A stretch of 64,000 nt of DNA from the NCBI RefSeq assembly GCF_030014955.1, contig NZ_JAGRPV010000001.1, positions 248,001 to 312,000 on the forward strand, written 5' to 3'. This document shows positions 9,372 to 18,657 of the stretch, in pieces. Numbering within the stretch: the stretch's first letter is position 1; each line of letters starts with the position of its first letter. A model generated the notes under the pieces. It did not search any database and was not told the DNA's origin. It saw only the letters and a program-made list of their open reading frames with translations. The position numbers and the translations under genes are program-made. The DNA is from Cohnella hashimotonis. GTDB taxonomy: Bacteria; Bacillota; Bacilli; Paenibacillales; Paenibacillaceae.

Positions 9372-9412
9372 GAGAAAAGACCTGATCCATATCCAGGTCT
9401 TTTCTCTTTTTT
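9372..9412 (+). terminator. Rho-independent terminator of the catabolic operon
   Basis: A 13-bp perfect stem (GAGAAAAGACCTG at 9372-9384 with CAGGTCTTTTCTC at 9394-9406) and a short loop, followed by a run of T to 9412. It lies 80 nt after the second ACMSD-like gene and ends that operon. Confidence 0.92.
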
Positions 9413-9472
9413 GCGCTGACGTTTTATGAGGCGTTCTGTGCCCCGGACAAGGTTCAAATGACGATGGTGTTG

Positions 9473-9530
9473 TTGACACAATAATATCCTAGCATTAGGA
9501 TAATTATATTGATATCCTAATGCTAGGATA
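9473..9530 (+). promoter_or_regulatory. Promoter with two 18-bp operators upstream of the pirin operon
   Basis: A -35 TTGACA (9473-9478) and a -10-like TAGGAT (9496-9501) are spaced 17 nt. TATCCTAGCATTAGGATA at 9485-9502 covers the spacer and the -10. Its exact reverse complement, TATCCTAATGCTAGGATA, lies at 9513-9530, just after the expected start site. Each copy is itself palindromic (TATCCTA...TAGGATA). The layout is that of a repressor-controlled promoter, with centres 28 bp apart. No regulator gene is adjacent, so the repressor acts from elsewhere. Confidence 0.8.
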
Positions 9531-9565
9531 AATAGGAGCATGTAATGGAAAAGGAGGGGTTATAG

Positions 9566-10336
9566 ATGGAGATTCAAATCATTAAACCGCAGGACCAAGC
9601 AAAAGGCGAGTTTGACGGCGGCAAAATATTCGAACAAAAGCCAATTGGATTTTCTGGCGAGGGAGCCCTCATTAAGCGCCTTGGCCCCTTATTTTACTGG
9701 GCATGGGCACAATCTACAGGTGAAGGCGGTATCGGCCTTCATCCTCATCAGGGTTTTGAGATATTAACCTATGTCATAAAGGGTAGAGGTCGTCACAAGG
9801 ATACGCTTGGTACAGACAACATCGTCGGCGCTGGCGGTGTCCAAGTGATGCAGGCGGGTTCAGGTATCTCCCATGCCGAATCGATCCTTGAACCCTACGA
9901 AGGGTTTCAAATTTGGTTTGAGCCGCATTTGACCGAAGCGCTCAAGACGACGCCGACCTATAACCATTACGATCATGAGGAATTCCCGATCGTCGAGACG
10001 GAAGATGCCACGGTGAAAACGGTCATCGGCGATGAAGCGCCGGTCAAGATGGTTACGGAAGCGCGGATGTGGGACGTGACCGTGAAGCCGGGCCGTAACT
10101 TCGTTCAGCCTGTTCGCGAAGATTACAACCTGGCGGCGCTCGCCATCCGCGGCGACGGCGCAGTTGCCGATGCGGCGTCTATCACGGACGTTACGGCGCT
10201 CAAACACAAAGATTTTGTCATTATCGGGCCAGAGCAAGCGATCGCAGCGAACTTTACGGCAACGGGCGACGCCGAGCTCCGTCTTATTGTGATCGAGGTA
10301 CCGGCACAGGTCAAATATCCTCTGTATCGTAAATAA
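9566..10336 (+). CDS. Pirin-family cupin protein
   Basis: 256 residues, two-domain cupin. The pirin metal ligands are all visible: His59 and His61 in HPHQGFE, His103 and Glu105 in SGISHAE. The site AAAGGAGGGG precedes the ATG. Pirins are iron-binding proteins; some have quercetin 2,3-dioxygenase activity and others act as redox-sensitive regulators. It is first in an operon with a YjdI-like Fe-S protein and a YjdJ-like acetyltransferase, under a promoter with two operators. A role in the response to electrophile or oxidative stress is inferred from this company. Confidence 0.9.
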   Translation: MEIQIIKPQDQAKGEFDGGKIFEQKPIGFSGEGALIKRLGPLFYWAWAQSTGEGGIGLHPHQGFEILTYVIKGRGRHKDTLGTDNIVGAGGVQVMQAGSGISHAESILEPYEGFQIWFEPHLTEALKTTPTYNHYDHEEFPIVETEDATVKTVIGDEAPVKMVTEARMWDVTVKPGRNFVQPVREDYNLAALAIRGDGAVADAASITDVTALKHKDFVIIGPEQAIAANFTATGDAELRLIVIEVPAQVKYPLYRK

Positions 10337-10374
10337 GATCGTTGGCCAAATAACGAAATGGAGCGTGGTCATTC

Positions 10375-10611
10375 ATGAATGACGAATTCAAGCGGTACGT
10401 AGGTGAAAATATTGAAGTTATCTTCCACCCGGCAAGATGCATTCATTCGGCAAATTGCGTAAAAGGGTTGCCGGACGTATTCAATGTCAAGAAGAAGCCA
10501 TGGGTTTACGCCGATGGAGATACGGCCGAGAACATTGCAGCTCAAATCGATAATTGTCCCAGCGGCGCTTTGGAATATATAAGGAAAGATAACGCGAATG
10601 AAGCGAGATAG
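10375..10611 (+). CDS. yjdI: YjdI-like (4Fe-4S) mono-cluster protein
   Basis: 78 residues, the whole length of the family. Cysteines are seen in RCIHSANCVKGLPDVF and in NCPSGAL near the C-terminus, matching the Fer4_19 domain pattern. It lies 38 nt after the pirin gene and 30 nt before the YjdJ-like gene. In enterobacteria yjdI and yjdJ are also adjacent, supporting the assignment. The biochemical role is unknown; electron transfer or iron sensing is possible. Confidence 0.85.
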   Translation: MNDEFKRYVGENIEVIFHPARCIHSANCVKGLPDVFNVKKKPWVYADGDTAENIAAQIDNCPSGALEYIRKDNANEAR

Positions 10612-10641
10612 GATTAACGAAACCTAACGAGACGGGGGAAG

Positions 10642-10920
10642 ATGATGTTTACGATTAAAGAAGATGCGAACGGTTTTTATGTAGGGGAACAAGATCATAA
10701 AGAAGCAGAGATCCATTATGTTCCGAAGGGGAATCATACGATTATTGTAGACCACACGATCGTTTCCGACAGTCTGCGCGGTCAAGGTGTAGGACAGGCG
10801 TTAGTGAAGCGAGTAGTCGAATTTGCTAGGGAGAAAGGAATTAAGATTAAACCGCTATGTCCTTTTGCTAAAAGTCAATTTGACCGTCATCAAGATTATT
10901 CTGATGTGTTATTGAAATAA
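10642..10920 (+). CDS. yjdJ: YjdJ-like GNAT acetyltransferase
   Basis: 92 residues, the short GNAT type (Gcn5-related, YjdJ/NATD1 family). The acetyl-CoA loop is seen in VSDSLRGQGVGQALVKRVVEFA, and the C-terminal KPLCPFAKSQFDRHQDYSDVL is characteristic. It may start at the ATG at 10642 or 10645 after GGGGGAAG. It is the third gene of the pirin/YjdI operon. The acceptor substrate is unknown. Confidence 0.88.
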   Translation: MMFTIKEDANGFYVGEQDHKEAEIHYVPKGNHTIIVDHTIVSDSLRGQGVGQALVKRVVEFAREKGIKIKPLCPFAKSQFDRHQDYSDVLLK

Positions 10921-11085
10921 AATAGCGGTTATTTCTGCGTTTAGAAGGTCGCGCAGCAGTTTGCTGCATCGGATCTTTTAGGTGAAGGGTATGCAGCCAA
11001 GCTCATTAAGGAAAGGCAATAACGAAGTTGCGGCGACGATACAGCGGCTGCTGAAGCAATCCGAATTAATCTGAACCAGAATGAG
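10921..11085. other. Non-coding stretch, possibly with a decayed gene tail
   Basis: Between the YjdJ-like gene and the terminator at 11086 no gene with a start and ribosome site is seen. One plus-strand frame gives a plausible C-terminal tail (FAASDLLGEGYAAKLIKERQ, then a stop near 11023) without an N-terminal part. It may be a gene remnant or chance. Confidence 0.3.
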
Positions 11086-11120
11086 ATCGGCCATGGCGAC
11101 TACTGCCGTGGCCGATTTTT
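11086..11120 (+). terminator. Rho-independent terminator
   Basis: ATCGGCCATGGC (11086-11097) pairs with GCCGTGGCCGAT (11105-11116), with one G-U wobble, followed by TTTTT. It ends the pirin operon transcript before the kinase locus. Confidence 0.85.
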
Positions 11121-11208
11121 GTCGAGTGTCTTTGATCCGAAACCGGGTTGATTGGTTGTTTCGATGCAGCAAATCCCGACGGGGTATTAAAGACCGCCGA
11201 TCGCGTTC

Positions 11209-11214
11209 TACAAT
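11209..11214 (+). promoter_or_regulatory. Possible -10 element for the first kinase module
   Basis: TACAAT preceded by TTC, about 94 nt before the kinase start, with TTAAAG 16 nt upstream as a weak -35. The same TTCTACAAT string appears 77 nt before the second kinase gene (TACAAT at 15546-15551). This makes a shared promoter type plausible, though the second copy has no good -35. Confidence 0.35.
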
Positions 11215-11307
11215 GGGAAGAAGAGAAACTCCCGCGTTTGTGAGATTTCCTTGAGCAGCGGATGATAGAATGGGGAGCATGAGTAGGGAAAGGTCTGGAG
11301 ACATACG

Positions 11308-14300
11308 ATGAGATTACGTCAGCATATAGCGATCGGCATTCTCCTGCTCCTTATCGCGGGCGCATTCCTGGCCATCTATTATCCGACCGTCCCTAGCCGG
11401 GAGGCGCCTCGCGCCGACAGAGGGGAGTTGGATCTAAGCGGCTGGGATTTTGAGAAAAAGGGCTTGGCCGTCCTCGATGGCGAGTGGGCGTTCTACCCGG
11501 GCGAGCTGGTGGCACCTGAGCGCTTCCGTCAAGGCTCAAGTCCTGCTGCCTCCTACTTAAAGGTGCCCGGGACTTGGCGCGGAACCGCCGAGAATGGCGA
11601 CGGAATGTCGCGAAGAGGTTACGGCACCTATCGTTTGCTCCTTCGCCTTAGCCCCTCGGATGACATCTACGGAATCAAGGTGACGAGCATCCGCATGGGG
11701 CATCGTCTCTATATCGACGGCAAGCTGCTGGGGGAGAGCGGGCAGCCCTCCGAAGCCCGCGCGACGAACAAGCCGGGCAACACGCCTTATACGGCTTATT
11801 TTCAACCGAACGGCTCCGAGATCGAGATCGTTCTGCAGGTATCCAATTACGACTTCGTCACGGGCGGAATCGTCAATTCCCTGCAATTCGGCCTAAGCTC
11901 GGACATGACGAAGCTGAATAGCGTCCAAATCGGCACCGATCTCGCGATTTGCCTGGTTCTTGTCATTCTTGGAGCGTATCATATCAGCGTTTACGTGCTC
12001 GGGAGGAAGGAGAAGGCTTACCTGCTCCTCGGGTCGTACATGCTTATGCTAGGCTTGCAGATGTCGATCTACGGGGAGAAAATCACCCAGCGGATGCTTC
12101 CCGATCTGCCGTTCGACCTGGTTTACAAATCGCTTGAACTGTTCCAGTTCCTTGGCGTGGTTCTTATCATTCGGTTATTCTCGATCGTCGAGAACCGGTT
12201 GTTCAAGCCGAGAACGCGAAGATGGCTGGAGCTTCCGTTCGCTCTGTATCTTGCGTCCGTCGTGCTTCTTTCCTACCGGGTTCATATCGATTACAAGTAT
12301 CTCTTCGTCATGTACGAGGCGGTCGTTGTATTGTGCCTGGCGTGCCGATTGATTTATCTCTACGCGCGCAATCCGGCCGAGAAGACGGAGAGAACCGAAC
12401 GCTTCCTGCTGCTGGGCGGCCTGTTGACGCTGATGATCTTCTTGTTCGGCATCAGCCTGTACGGGGAGAACATGGTACCGACCGACCTGGTTGCCAAGTG
12501 TGCGCTGCTCGGCTTCATCCTCTTCATGAATCTGCTCCTGGCCGTCCGCGTGTCGAACGAGTACGCCAAGACGGAAGTTCTCTCGAAGCAGCTTGCGCTA
12601 TCGAATCAATTGAAGGACGAATTCCTTATTCATACGTCGCACGAGCTCAAGACGCCCCTTAACGGGATCTTGAACCTGATCTCCGGCCTGCTGGAAGACG
12701 AGGAGAGAGGCTTGGGCGCTACGCAGAAGCAAAGCTTATGGCTCGTCAAGGATACCGCCTCCAAGCTGTCCATGCTGATTCGCGATTTGATCGACGTCAC
12801 CCATTTGAAGCACGGGGAACTTCGCTTGTATCCGACCGTGGTGGACGTGCGGGTGGCGGTTCAGATCGTTCTCGATATGCTGTCTTTCGAATTGTCGGGC
12901 AAGCAGGTTCGCTTCGAGAACCAGGTTCAAGCGGAGACATGGATGCTCGCGGACGAGAATCGGCTACGGCAGGTGCTGTATAATCTCGTGCACAACGCGA
13001 TCAAGCATACCGAGCGCGGGGCGGTCGTCATCAAGTCGTCCATGGACAAGGACAAGGTCATCGTATTTGTGGAAGATACGGGGACAGGTATTGGCCCAGA
13101 GAAGCGTGCGACGCTGTTCCGCGATTACGCCGATACGCAGTCGGCGCTTCTGCCCCGCGACGGTTACGAGAGCATGGGAGTCGGACTCTACATCAGCCGC
13201 AAGCTCATCGAGCGAATGGGCGGAGAGATCGACCTCGATTGGACGGAGCCCGGAACGGGAACGCGTATGCGATTTTCCCTGCCGGCTGCCAAGCAAATGC
13301 CCGATTATCTGGAGATCGCCGCATCGCGCGAGCGATCGAATCGAATCGAGCCGGAAGAAGGCCCGCTGGACCGGCTCGACGGGCATGAGCACACCGTGCT
13401 GGTCGTGGACGACGAGGCCTCCAACATTCTGACGCTGCGTCAGATGCTCAGACGCCATAAGTTCAACGTAGTGACGGCTTTCTCGGCCGAGGAGGCCATA
13501 AGCAAGCTGCATCAGTACCCGAACGTCGACCTGGCGATCGTGGACGTCATGATGCCTCGCGCATCGGGTATCGAGCTGTGCCGGCTGATTCGGGAGCGGC
13601 GCTCGATTCTCGACTTGCCCATTCTCATCTCAACGGTCAAAGACTCGGCAAGGGACATCGCCCTCGGCTTCCGGTCCGGCGCCAACGATTACGTGACGAA
13701 GCCCTTCGACGGTGAGACGCTGATGGCCCGCATCCAGAACCTGATCTCGATGAAGATCTCGATCCAGGAGGCGATGCTGAGCGAGCAGGCTTTCCACCAA
13801 GCGCAGATCAAGCCTCATTTTCTCTATAACGCACTCAGCAGCATTATCGGGTTCTGCTATACGGACGGGGAGAAGGCGGCCTCGCTGCTCTCCGTTCTGA
13901 GCCAATACATCCGGCACATCCTGGAGACGGATCGGCAGAAGTCTCTCGTTCCCTTGCAGAGAGAACTGGAGGTTATCGAAGCATACGTGGAGATCGAGAA
14001 AGCCCGATTCGAAGAGCGCTTCGACTTTCTCTGCGAGATCGAAGAAGGCTTGGAGGAATTCGAGGTGCCGTCGTTATCCGTCCAGCCGTTCGTCGAGAAC
14101 GCCATCCGGCACGGCTTGTTCGAGAAGGATGGACCGGGCACGGTCCGGCTCTCGGCCTGTATCGAAGAGAATTATGTCGTCGTGACGATCGAGGATAACG
14201 GCGTCGGCATTCCGTACGAACGGATGCAGAAGATCGGCAAGGGAGAGCCAAGCGAGAGCAGGGGCGGGCATGGCATCGGAATCGCGAACGTTCGCAAGCG

Positions 14301-14391
14301 GCTGGACGGCATTCCCGGGGCGGCTCTGACGCTGCATTCCGAGCGTGGAGCCGGCACGGTCGCGACAATCTACTTGCCCTATCAATCGTAG
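11308..14391 (+). CDS. Hybrid sensor kinase with two kinase cores (7TMR-DISM, HisKA, receiver, LytS-type), copy 1
   Basis: 1027 residues. Order of parts: an N-terminal membrane anchor; an extracellular jelly-roll sensor (~45-195; GWDFEKKGLAVLDGEWAFYP, VPGTW, GYGTYRL); a seven-helix membrane block (~205-410). Next are a HisKA dimer/phosphoacceptor region with His445 (TSHELKTPLNG), its HATPase domain (NAIKH, DTGTGIG), and a receiver domain with acidic DDE at ~700 and phospho-acceptor Asp746 (VDVMMP). Last is a LytS/YesM-type core with His837 (IKPHFLYN) and a second HATPase domain (VENAIRHG, DNGVGI). It is followed 23 nt later by its receiver-SARP partner. Two kinase cores in one chain can integrate or relay phosphoryl groups. 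The signal is unknown. Confidence 0.9.
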   Translation: MRLRQHIAIGILLLLIAGAFLAIYYPTVPSREAPRADRGELDLSGWDFEKKGLAVLDGEWAFYPGELVAPERFRQGSSPAASYLKVPGTWRGTAENGDGMSRRGYGTYRLLLRLSPSDDIYGIKVTSIRMGHRLYIDGKLLGESGQPSEARATNKPGNTPYTAYFQPNGSEIEIVLQVSNYDFVTGGIVNSLQFGLSSDMTKLNSVQIGTDLAICLVLVILGAYHISVYVLGRKEKAYLLLGSYMLMLGLQMSIYGEKITQRMLPDLPFDLVYKSLELFQFLGVVLIIRLFSIVENRLFKPRTRRWLELPFALYLASVVLLSYRVHIDYKYLFVMYEAVVVLCLACRLIYLYARNPAEKTERTERFLLLGGLLTLMIFLFGISLYGENMVPTDLVAKCALLGFILFMNLLLAVRVSNEYAKTEVLSKQLALSNQLKDEFLIHTSHELKTPLNGILNLISGLLEDEERGLGATQKQSLWLVKDTASKLSMLIRDLIDVTHLKHGELRLYPTVVDVRVAVQIVLDMLSFELSGKQVRFENQVQAETWMLADENRLRQVLYNLVHNAIKHTERGAVVIKSSMDKDKVIVFVEDTGTGIGPEKRATLFRDYADTQSALLPRDGYESMGVGLYISRKLIERMGGEIDLDWTEPGTGTRMRFSLPAAKQMPDYLEIAASRERSNRIEPEEGPLDRLDGHEHTVLVVDDEASNILTLRQMLRRHKFNVVTAFSAEEAISKLHQYPNVDLAIVDVMMPRASGIELCRLIRERRSILDLPILISTVKDSARDIALGFRSGANDYVTKPFDGETLMARIQNLISMKISIQEAMLSEQAFHQAQIKPHFLYNALSSIIGFCYTDGEKAASLLSVLSQYIRHILETDRQKSLVPLQRELEVIEAYVEIEKARFEERFDFLCEIEEGLEEFEVPSLSVQPFVENAIRHGLFEKDGPGTVRLSACIEENYVVVTIEDNGVGIPYERMQKIGKGEPSESRGGHGIGIANVRKRLDGIPGAALTLHSERGAGTVATIYLPYQS

Positions 14392-14414
14392 AAGGCTGGA
14401 AGGGAGCGCGTTAG

Positions 14415-15500
14415 ATGTATCGTGCCATCATCGTTGAAGATGAGAAACCCGTCCTGGAGATGATGAAGGTGATCATTGGCCGGAACGGCAATTATAAGAT
14501 CGTGGGGACGTTCGGCAGTCCGCTGGAGGCGTTGGAGCAGCTTCCGGTCCTGATGCCGGACGTCGCGTTCATCGACGTCGAGATGCCCAAGATGAACGGA
14601 CTCGAGCTGGCTCAGCGAATTCTGGAGACTTCGAAGCGGACGGCTATCGTCTTCTCCACGGCTTACAAGCAATATGCACTGTCTGCGTTCGACGTGCAAG
14701 CGCTCGACTACGTGCTGAAGCCGGTCACGCCGGCTGCGATCGAGCGGGTGACAAGCCGGCTCCGGGAGAAGCTGCCTGCAGCCGCGCCTTCCGGCAAGCC
14801 CGACGCTCTGCCCATGATCCGTTGCCTGGGCGGCTTCGAGATTCGCAATTCGGCCGGCGCGCTGGTGCGCTGCCCGACGCGCAAGGCGGAGGAGCTGCTT
14901 GCGTACCTGCTATGCCACTCCGGCACGGACGTCTCCAAGTGGCATCTGACGGAGCTGCTCTGGCCGGAGATGTCCGAGGAGCGGGCGATGCCCAACCTGC
15001 ATACGGCGATTTACTTGCTGAAGAAGATGGTCAAGGAGAATGGCCTGCCGCTAGACATCCTAAAGACGACCGAAGGCTACACGCTGGAGGCGAACGGAGA
15101 GCCTTACGACCAATTGACGTACCGGACTTACGCTGCCTCCAATGCGAACGGAACCTTAAGCCCGGAGCAAGCGGAGCAGCTTCGCGCGGCATACCGGGGA
15201 CCTTTGCTCGACGGGAAGCCTTATTTGTGGAAAATAGGACAGGAGCAGGCGCTCGAGAAGCAGTATACGGGGATCGTTCGGCGTCTTGTGCGGGAGGATC
15301 TGGAGCAGCGCAATTGGGAGAGAGCGGTGAGCCGCCTCGAGGCGTATCTCTCGATCTATCCGGTCAGCGAAGAGATGAACGTCAGTCTGGTCGAGCTGTA
15401 TTCCAGCCTCGGCCGGACGGAGAAGGCGGCGCGGCAATATTCGAGCTTCGAGCAGAAGTACATCGAGGAGTTCGGCTGCCTTCCTCCGCAGCGGGCCTGA
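14415..15500 (+). CDS. Response regulator with receiver, SARP-type winged helix and BTAD domain, copy 1
   Basis: 361 residues. The receiver domain (1-120) shows Glu-Asp-Glu at 8-10, phospho-acceptor Asp54 (FIDVEMPKMNG) and the conserved Lys in DYVLKPVTP. Residues ~135-230 form an OmpR/SARP-like winged helix (LGGFEIRNSAG, RKAEELLAYLLCH, WHLTELLWPEMSEERAMPN). Residues ~240-361 are the helical BTAD domain. It is the DNA-binding partner of the kinase upstream. SARP/BTAD modules are best known as actinobacterial antibiotic activators; fused to a receiver in Firmicutes they are poorly studied. Targets may include the surface-protein genes nearby (inference). Confidence 0.88.
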   Translation: MYRAIIVEDEKPVLEMMKVIIGRNGNYKIVGTFGSPLEALEQLPVLMPDVAFIDVEMPKMNGLELAQRILETSKRTAIVFSTAYKQYALSAFDVQALDYVLKPVTPAAIERVTSRLREKLPAAAPSGKPDALPMIRCLGGFEIRNSAGALVRCPTRKAEELLAYLLCHSGTDVSKWHLTELLWPEMSEERAMPNLHTAIYLLKKMVKENGLPLDILKTTEGYTLEANGEPYDQLTYRTYAASNANGTLSPEQAEQLRAAYRGPLLDGKPYLWKIGQEQALEKQYTGIVRRLVREDLEQRNWERAVSRLEAYLSIYPVSEEMNVSLVELYSSLGRTEKAARQYSSFEQKYIEEFGCLPPQRA

Positions 15501-15627
15501 TTAGCTACGGAAAAGAAAAGAGGCGCTTAAGCGCCCGACTGCTTCTACAATAGCGACTGAGGCGCTCATTCAAAGAAGGCCGTTAACAGCCGATATTGTT
15601 AGCATCGCTTGTAAAGACGGTGAAGTC

Positions 15628-18600
15628 ATGATTCGGAAAAATGCGCTGTTGCTCGGAATGATCGGTTTGTTCGTTATCGTTACGATCGTGAACGTATTTC
15701 AATGGCTCAGTCCCGCGACGCAATCCGAGAAGGCGAGCGGCGGATTGCTGGATGCGACGCATTGGGACTTTGCGAAGCGGGGCGTCCTCTCGCTGCGCGG
15801 GGAGTGGGAATTCTACGAAGGGGAATTGCTGAGGCCGGAAGACTTTCGAGCCGGCCGAGTCGAAGGCCGCTTCGTTCAAGTGCCCGGGGGCTGGAAAAAC
15901 AAGCTGGCTTCGGCGAACAAGAAGGGTTATGGCGCCGGTACGTACCGGCTGCTCGTCCGCACGGACGAAGCCGCATTATACAGCATGCGGGCCAAAAAAA
16001 TTCGCATGTCCAGCCATGTCTTCATGAACGGCGTCGATATGGGCGGCAACGGCAGTCCTTCTTTATCGGCGGATGGCTTCGAGGCAAGCAATGCGCCGTT
16101 CTTCGGCACCGTCCTAGCAGAATCGGGAACCGTCGAGATTATTATTCAGATAGCCAGCTTCGATTACCTGGAAGGCGGGTTGGTGCAGCCGCCCGAATTC
16201 GGCTTGGCGGATGACGCGATGAAACGCCGCGACGATTCCAGGCTCGCCGATATGATTCAGACGACGATCCTGCTGGCGTTCGGACTGTATTATGCGGGCA
16301 TGTTCAGACAGTGGCGCCGGGAACCGCACCTGATGCATTTTTGCCTGTTCTGTCTGTCGCTCGGACTGTTCTTCAGCATCGACAACGAAATACTGGCGCT
16401 TGATTTCTTGCCTGGCTTGACGTTCCCGTGGCTTCAGAAGATGCTTTTTCTGTTGCCGCTCTTCTCCTTTTACTTCTTCACCTATTATGTGTACCGGTAC
16501 CTGAAGGAACGGGATAACGTTGTATTTACTTGGCTTCGCAGAGTGTCCTACGCTTATCTTGCGACGATTGTGCTGCTTCCCAACCGTTACCTGGTCAGCT
16601 TCCTGGACGTCGGGATCGCGATCGGAGCGGCCGCCTTCGGGGCGATGCTTTATGCCGTTTTCCGCAGCCGCAGCCGCGGAAACCATAGCAGCCACTATAT
16701 TACGCTTGGCATTTTCTTTCTGTTTGTCAGTTGGCTCTATGCGCATCTGCGTTACCAGCTCGCGCTGGACAATCCCTACTACATGGTCGTGACGCCGGCG
16801 CTGCTCGTCTTGTCGCAGGCGCTGCTCATGTCCGACGAGCTTCAGCTGAGCTATCGAAGAAGCGAGCGCTTGTCCCAGCGGTTGCTGCACTACGATCGCC
16901 AGAAAGATGAGTTTCTGGTGAAAACGTCGCACGAGCTGCGAACGCCGCTGCATGGCATTGTGAACCTGTCGCAGGCGCTGTTGGACAACCGGACGAGCCC
17001 GCTTCAGGCGGAACATCGGGACAATGTACATATGCTTCATTTGCTGGGCAGGCGTCTGGCGGGACTCGTGCACGATATTCTCGATCTGAACCGGATTCGT
17101 CACGGACAGCTCCTGATCCGTACGACTTCGGTCAACCTGGGTCAGTCGGTTCGGTTCGTCATGGAGACGCTGTCCATCTCGCCGGTCAACAAAGAGGTGC
17201 GGCTCGTTAATGCGCTGCCGGCCAAGCTGCCCCTTCTTCTTGCGGACGAGAACCGGGTGAAGCAAATTTTATACAACTTGCTGGAGAACGGGCTGAAATT
17301 TACGAAGCAAGGGACGGTGACGCTCTCCGCGGAGAGGAGAGGGGACGAATTGGCCATCTCGGTGACGGATACGGGGAGAGGCATTCCCGCGCATGAGATC
17401 GCCGGCTTGTTCCAGACGTTCGTCCAGTCGGAGGAGATCGGGCATGCCGGCGAAGGTCTAGGCTTGGGGCTAAGCATCGCGAAGCAGCTGGCGGAACTGC
17501 AAGGCGGCCGGTTAGAGGCGGAATCCACGGTCGGCGTCGGCTCGCGGTTCACATTCACGCTGCCGATCGATCCGGCATCGGAGGAGGCGGCTGCCGCGGC
17601 CGCCGACGAAGAGCTGTCTTCGTCGTTAGCCGTGCCGATGCAGGACAATCAGCCGGCCGAATTTCACCTTCTGATCGTAGACGACGAACCGTCCAACCTG
17701 AAAGTGTTGATCGATGAAGTCTCTTCCATGGGATACGGTTATACGGCGGTCGGAAGCGGAGAAGAGGCGCTCGAAGCGTTGCGGCGCCACAAGATGAAGC
17801 CGGACTTGCTGCTGCTCGATCTCATGATGCCGGGCATCTCGGGCCTTGACGTATGCAGGGAGATCCGGCTGCTGCAAGGACTTGCCGAGCTCCCGATTCT
17901 GATGATGACCGCCTCCGGACAGACGGGCGATATCGTGGCCTCGTTCGCCGCCGGCGCAAACGATATTGTGCAGAAGCCGTTCGAGCTGGCCGAATTGCGG
18001 GCGAGGGTACAATCGCTGCTGGCGATGAAGAGCTCCTCGGAACGCGCGGTGCGGCGGGAGATGGACCTCCTGCAAGCCCAAATTACGCCGCATTTCCTGT
18101 ACAACAGCATGAATGCCCTCGTCGGGCTCAGTTATAAGAACGTAGAAAAGCTGAGGGAGACGATCCACCACCTTTCGACATACTTGCGGGCCAAGTTTAC
18201 TTTCGTCTTCTCCGAGGAGCTCGTTCCGTTCGAACGCGAGATGGAGCTGGTCAAGGCGTATCTGGCGATCGAACAGCTGCGCTTCGGCAGCCGACTGGCC
18301 GTCGAGATCGATATCAAGGCGGATTTCCGATGCATGCTGCCGCCGCTAACGCTGCAGCCCATCGTAGAGAACGCGGTGCGGCACGGCATCGGGCCGAAAG
18401 CGTCCGGAGGAACGCTCCGGATTGCGGCACGCAGGCGAGACGGCGGAGCGGAAATAACCGTGGAAGACGATGGCGTCGGCATCGGCGAGGAATTGCTGCG
18501 GATGCTGAAGGAAGGGCGAGCCGCCGGGGTCGGCGTCGGCAACGTCAACCGGCGCCTTCAGCTGGTGTACGGCGGCGGATTGGACATTCGAAGCGGCGAC

Positions 18601-18657
18601 GGTACGGGAACGCTGATTAAACTGCAAATACCGGAGGCGAGATCAAGCAATGGTTAG
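15628..18657 (+). CDS. Hybrid sensor kinase with two kinase cores, copy 2
   Basis: 1009 residues, the same architecture as the kinase at 11308: extracellular jelly roll (THWDFAKRGVLSLRGEWEFY, VPGGW, GAGTYRL), a seven-helix membrane block, HisKA with His435 (TSHELRTPLHG), HATPase (ENGLKF, DTGRGIP, GLGLGLSIAKQ), receiver with Asp731 (LLDLMMPGISG), then a LytS-type core with His822 (ITPHFLYN) and a final HATPase (VENAVRHG, DDGVGIG). The stop overlaps the next gene by 8 nt. The two copies differ throughout, so this is an old duplication, likely with different ligands. An alternative start within the first few codons cannot be excluded. Confidence 0.9.
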   Translation: MIRKNALLLGMIGLFVIVTIVNVFQWLSPATQSEKASGGLLDATHWDFAKRGVLSLRGEWEFYEGELLRPEDFRAGRVEGRFVQVPGGWKNKLASANKKGYGAGTYRLLVRTDEAALYSMRAKKIRMSSHVFMNGVDMGGNGSPSLSADGFEASNAPFFGTVLAESGTVEIIIQIASFDYLEGGLVQPPEFGLADDAMKRRDDSRLADMIQTTILLAFGLYYAGMFRQWRREPHLMHFCLFCLSLGLFFSIDNEILALDFLPGLTFPWLQKMLFLLPLFSFYFFTYYVYRYLKERDNVVFTWLRRVSYAYLATIVLLPNRYLVSFLDVGIAIGAAAFGAMLYAVFRSRSRGNHSSHYITLGIFFLFVSWLYAHLRYQLALDNPYYMVVTPALLVLSQALLMSDELQLSYRRSERLSQRLLHYDRQKDEFLVKTSHELRTPLHGIVNLSQALLDNRTSPLQAEHRDNVHMLHLLGRRLAGLVHDILDLNRIRHGQLLIRTTSVNLGQSVRFVMETLSISPVNKEVRLVNALPAKLPLLLADENRVKQILYNLLENGLKFTKQGTVTLSAERRGDELAISVTDTGRGIPAHEIAGLFQTFVQSEEIGHAGEGLGLGLSIAKQLAELQGGRLEAESTVGVGSRFTFTLPIDPASEEAAAAAADEELSSSLAVPMQDNQPAEFHLLIVDDEPSNLKVLIDEVSSMGYGYTAVGSGEEALEALRRHKMKPDLLLLDLMMPGISGLDVCREIRLLQGLAELPILMMTASGQTGDIVASFAAGANDIVQKPFELAELRARVQSLLAMKSSSERAVRREMDLLQAQITPHFLYNSMNALVGLSYKNVEKLRETIHHLSTYLRAKFTFVFSEELVPFEREMELVKAYLAIEQLRFGSRLAVEIDIKADFRCMLPPLTLQPIVENAVRHGIGPKASGGTLRIAARRRDGGAEITVEDDGVGIGEELLRMLKEGRAAGVGVGNVNRRLQLVYGGGLDIRSGDGTGTLIKLQIPEARSSNG

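Noticed and set aside
9337..9387. Short 15-codon frame before the terminator at 9372
   Set aside because: It has a fair ribosome site (GGGAGG), but runs into the hairpin and has no recognisable sequence.
10978..11304. Minus-strand frame of 108 codons
   Set aside because: It crosses a clear plus-strand terminator, has no ribosome site and matches no family I know.
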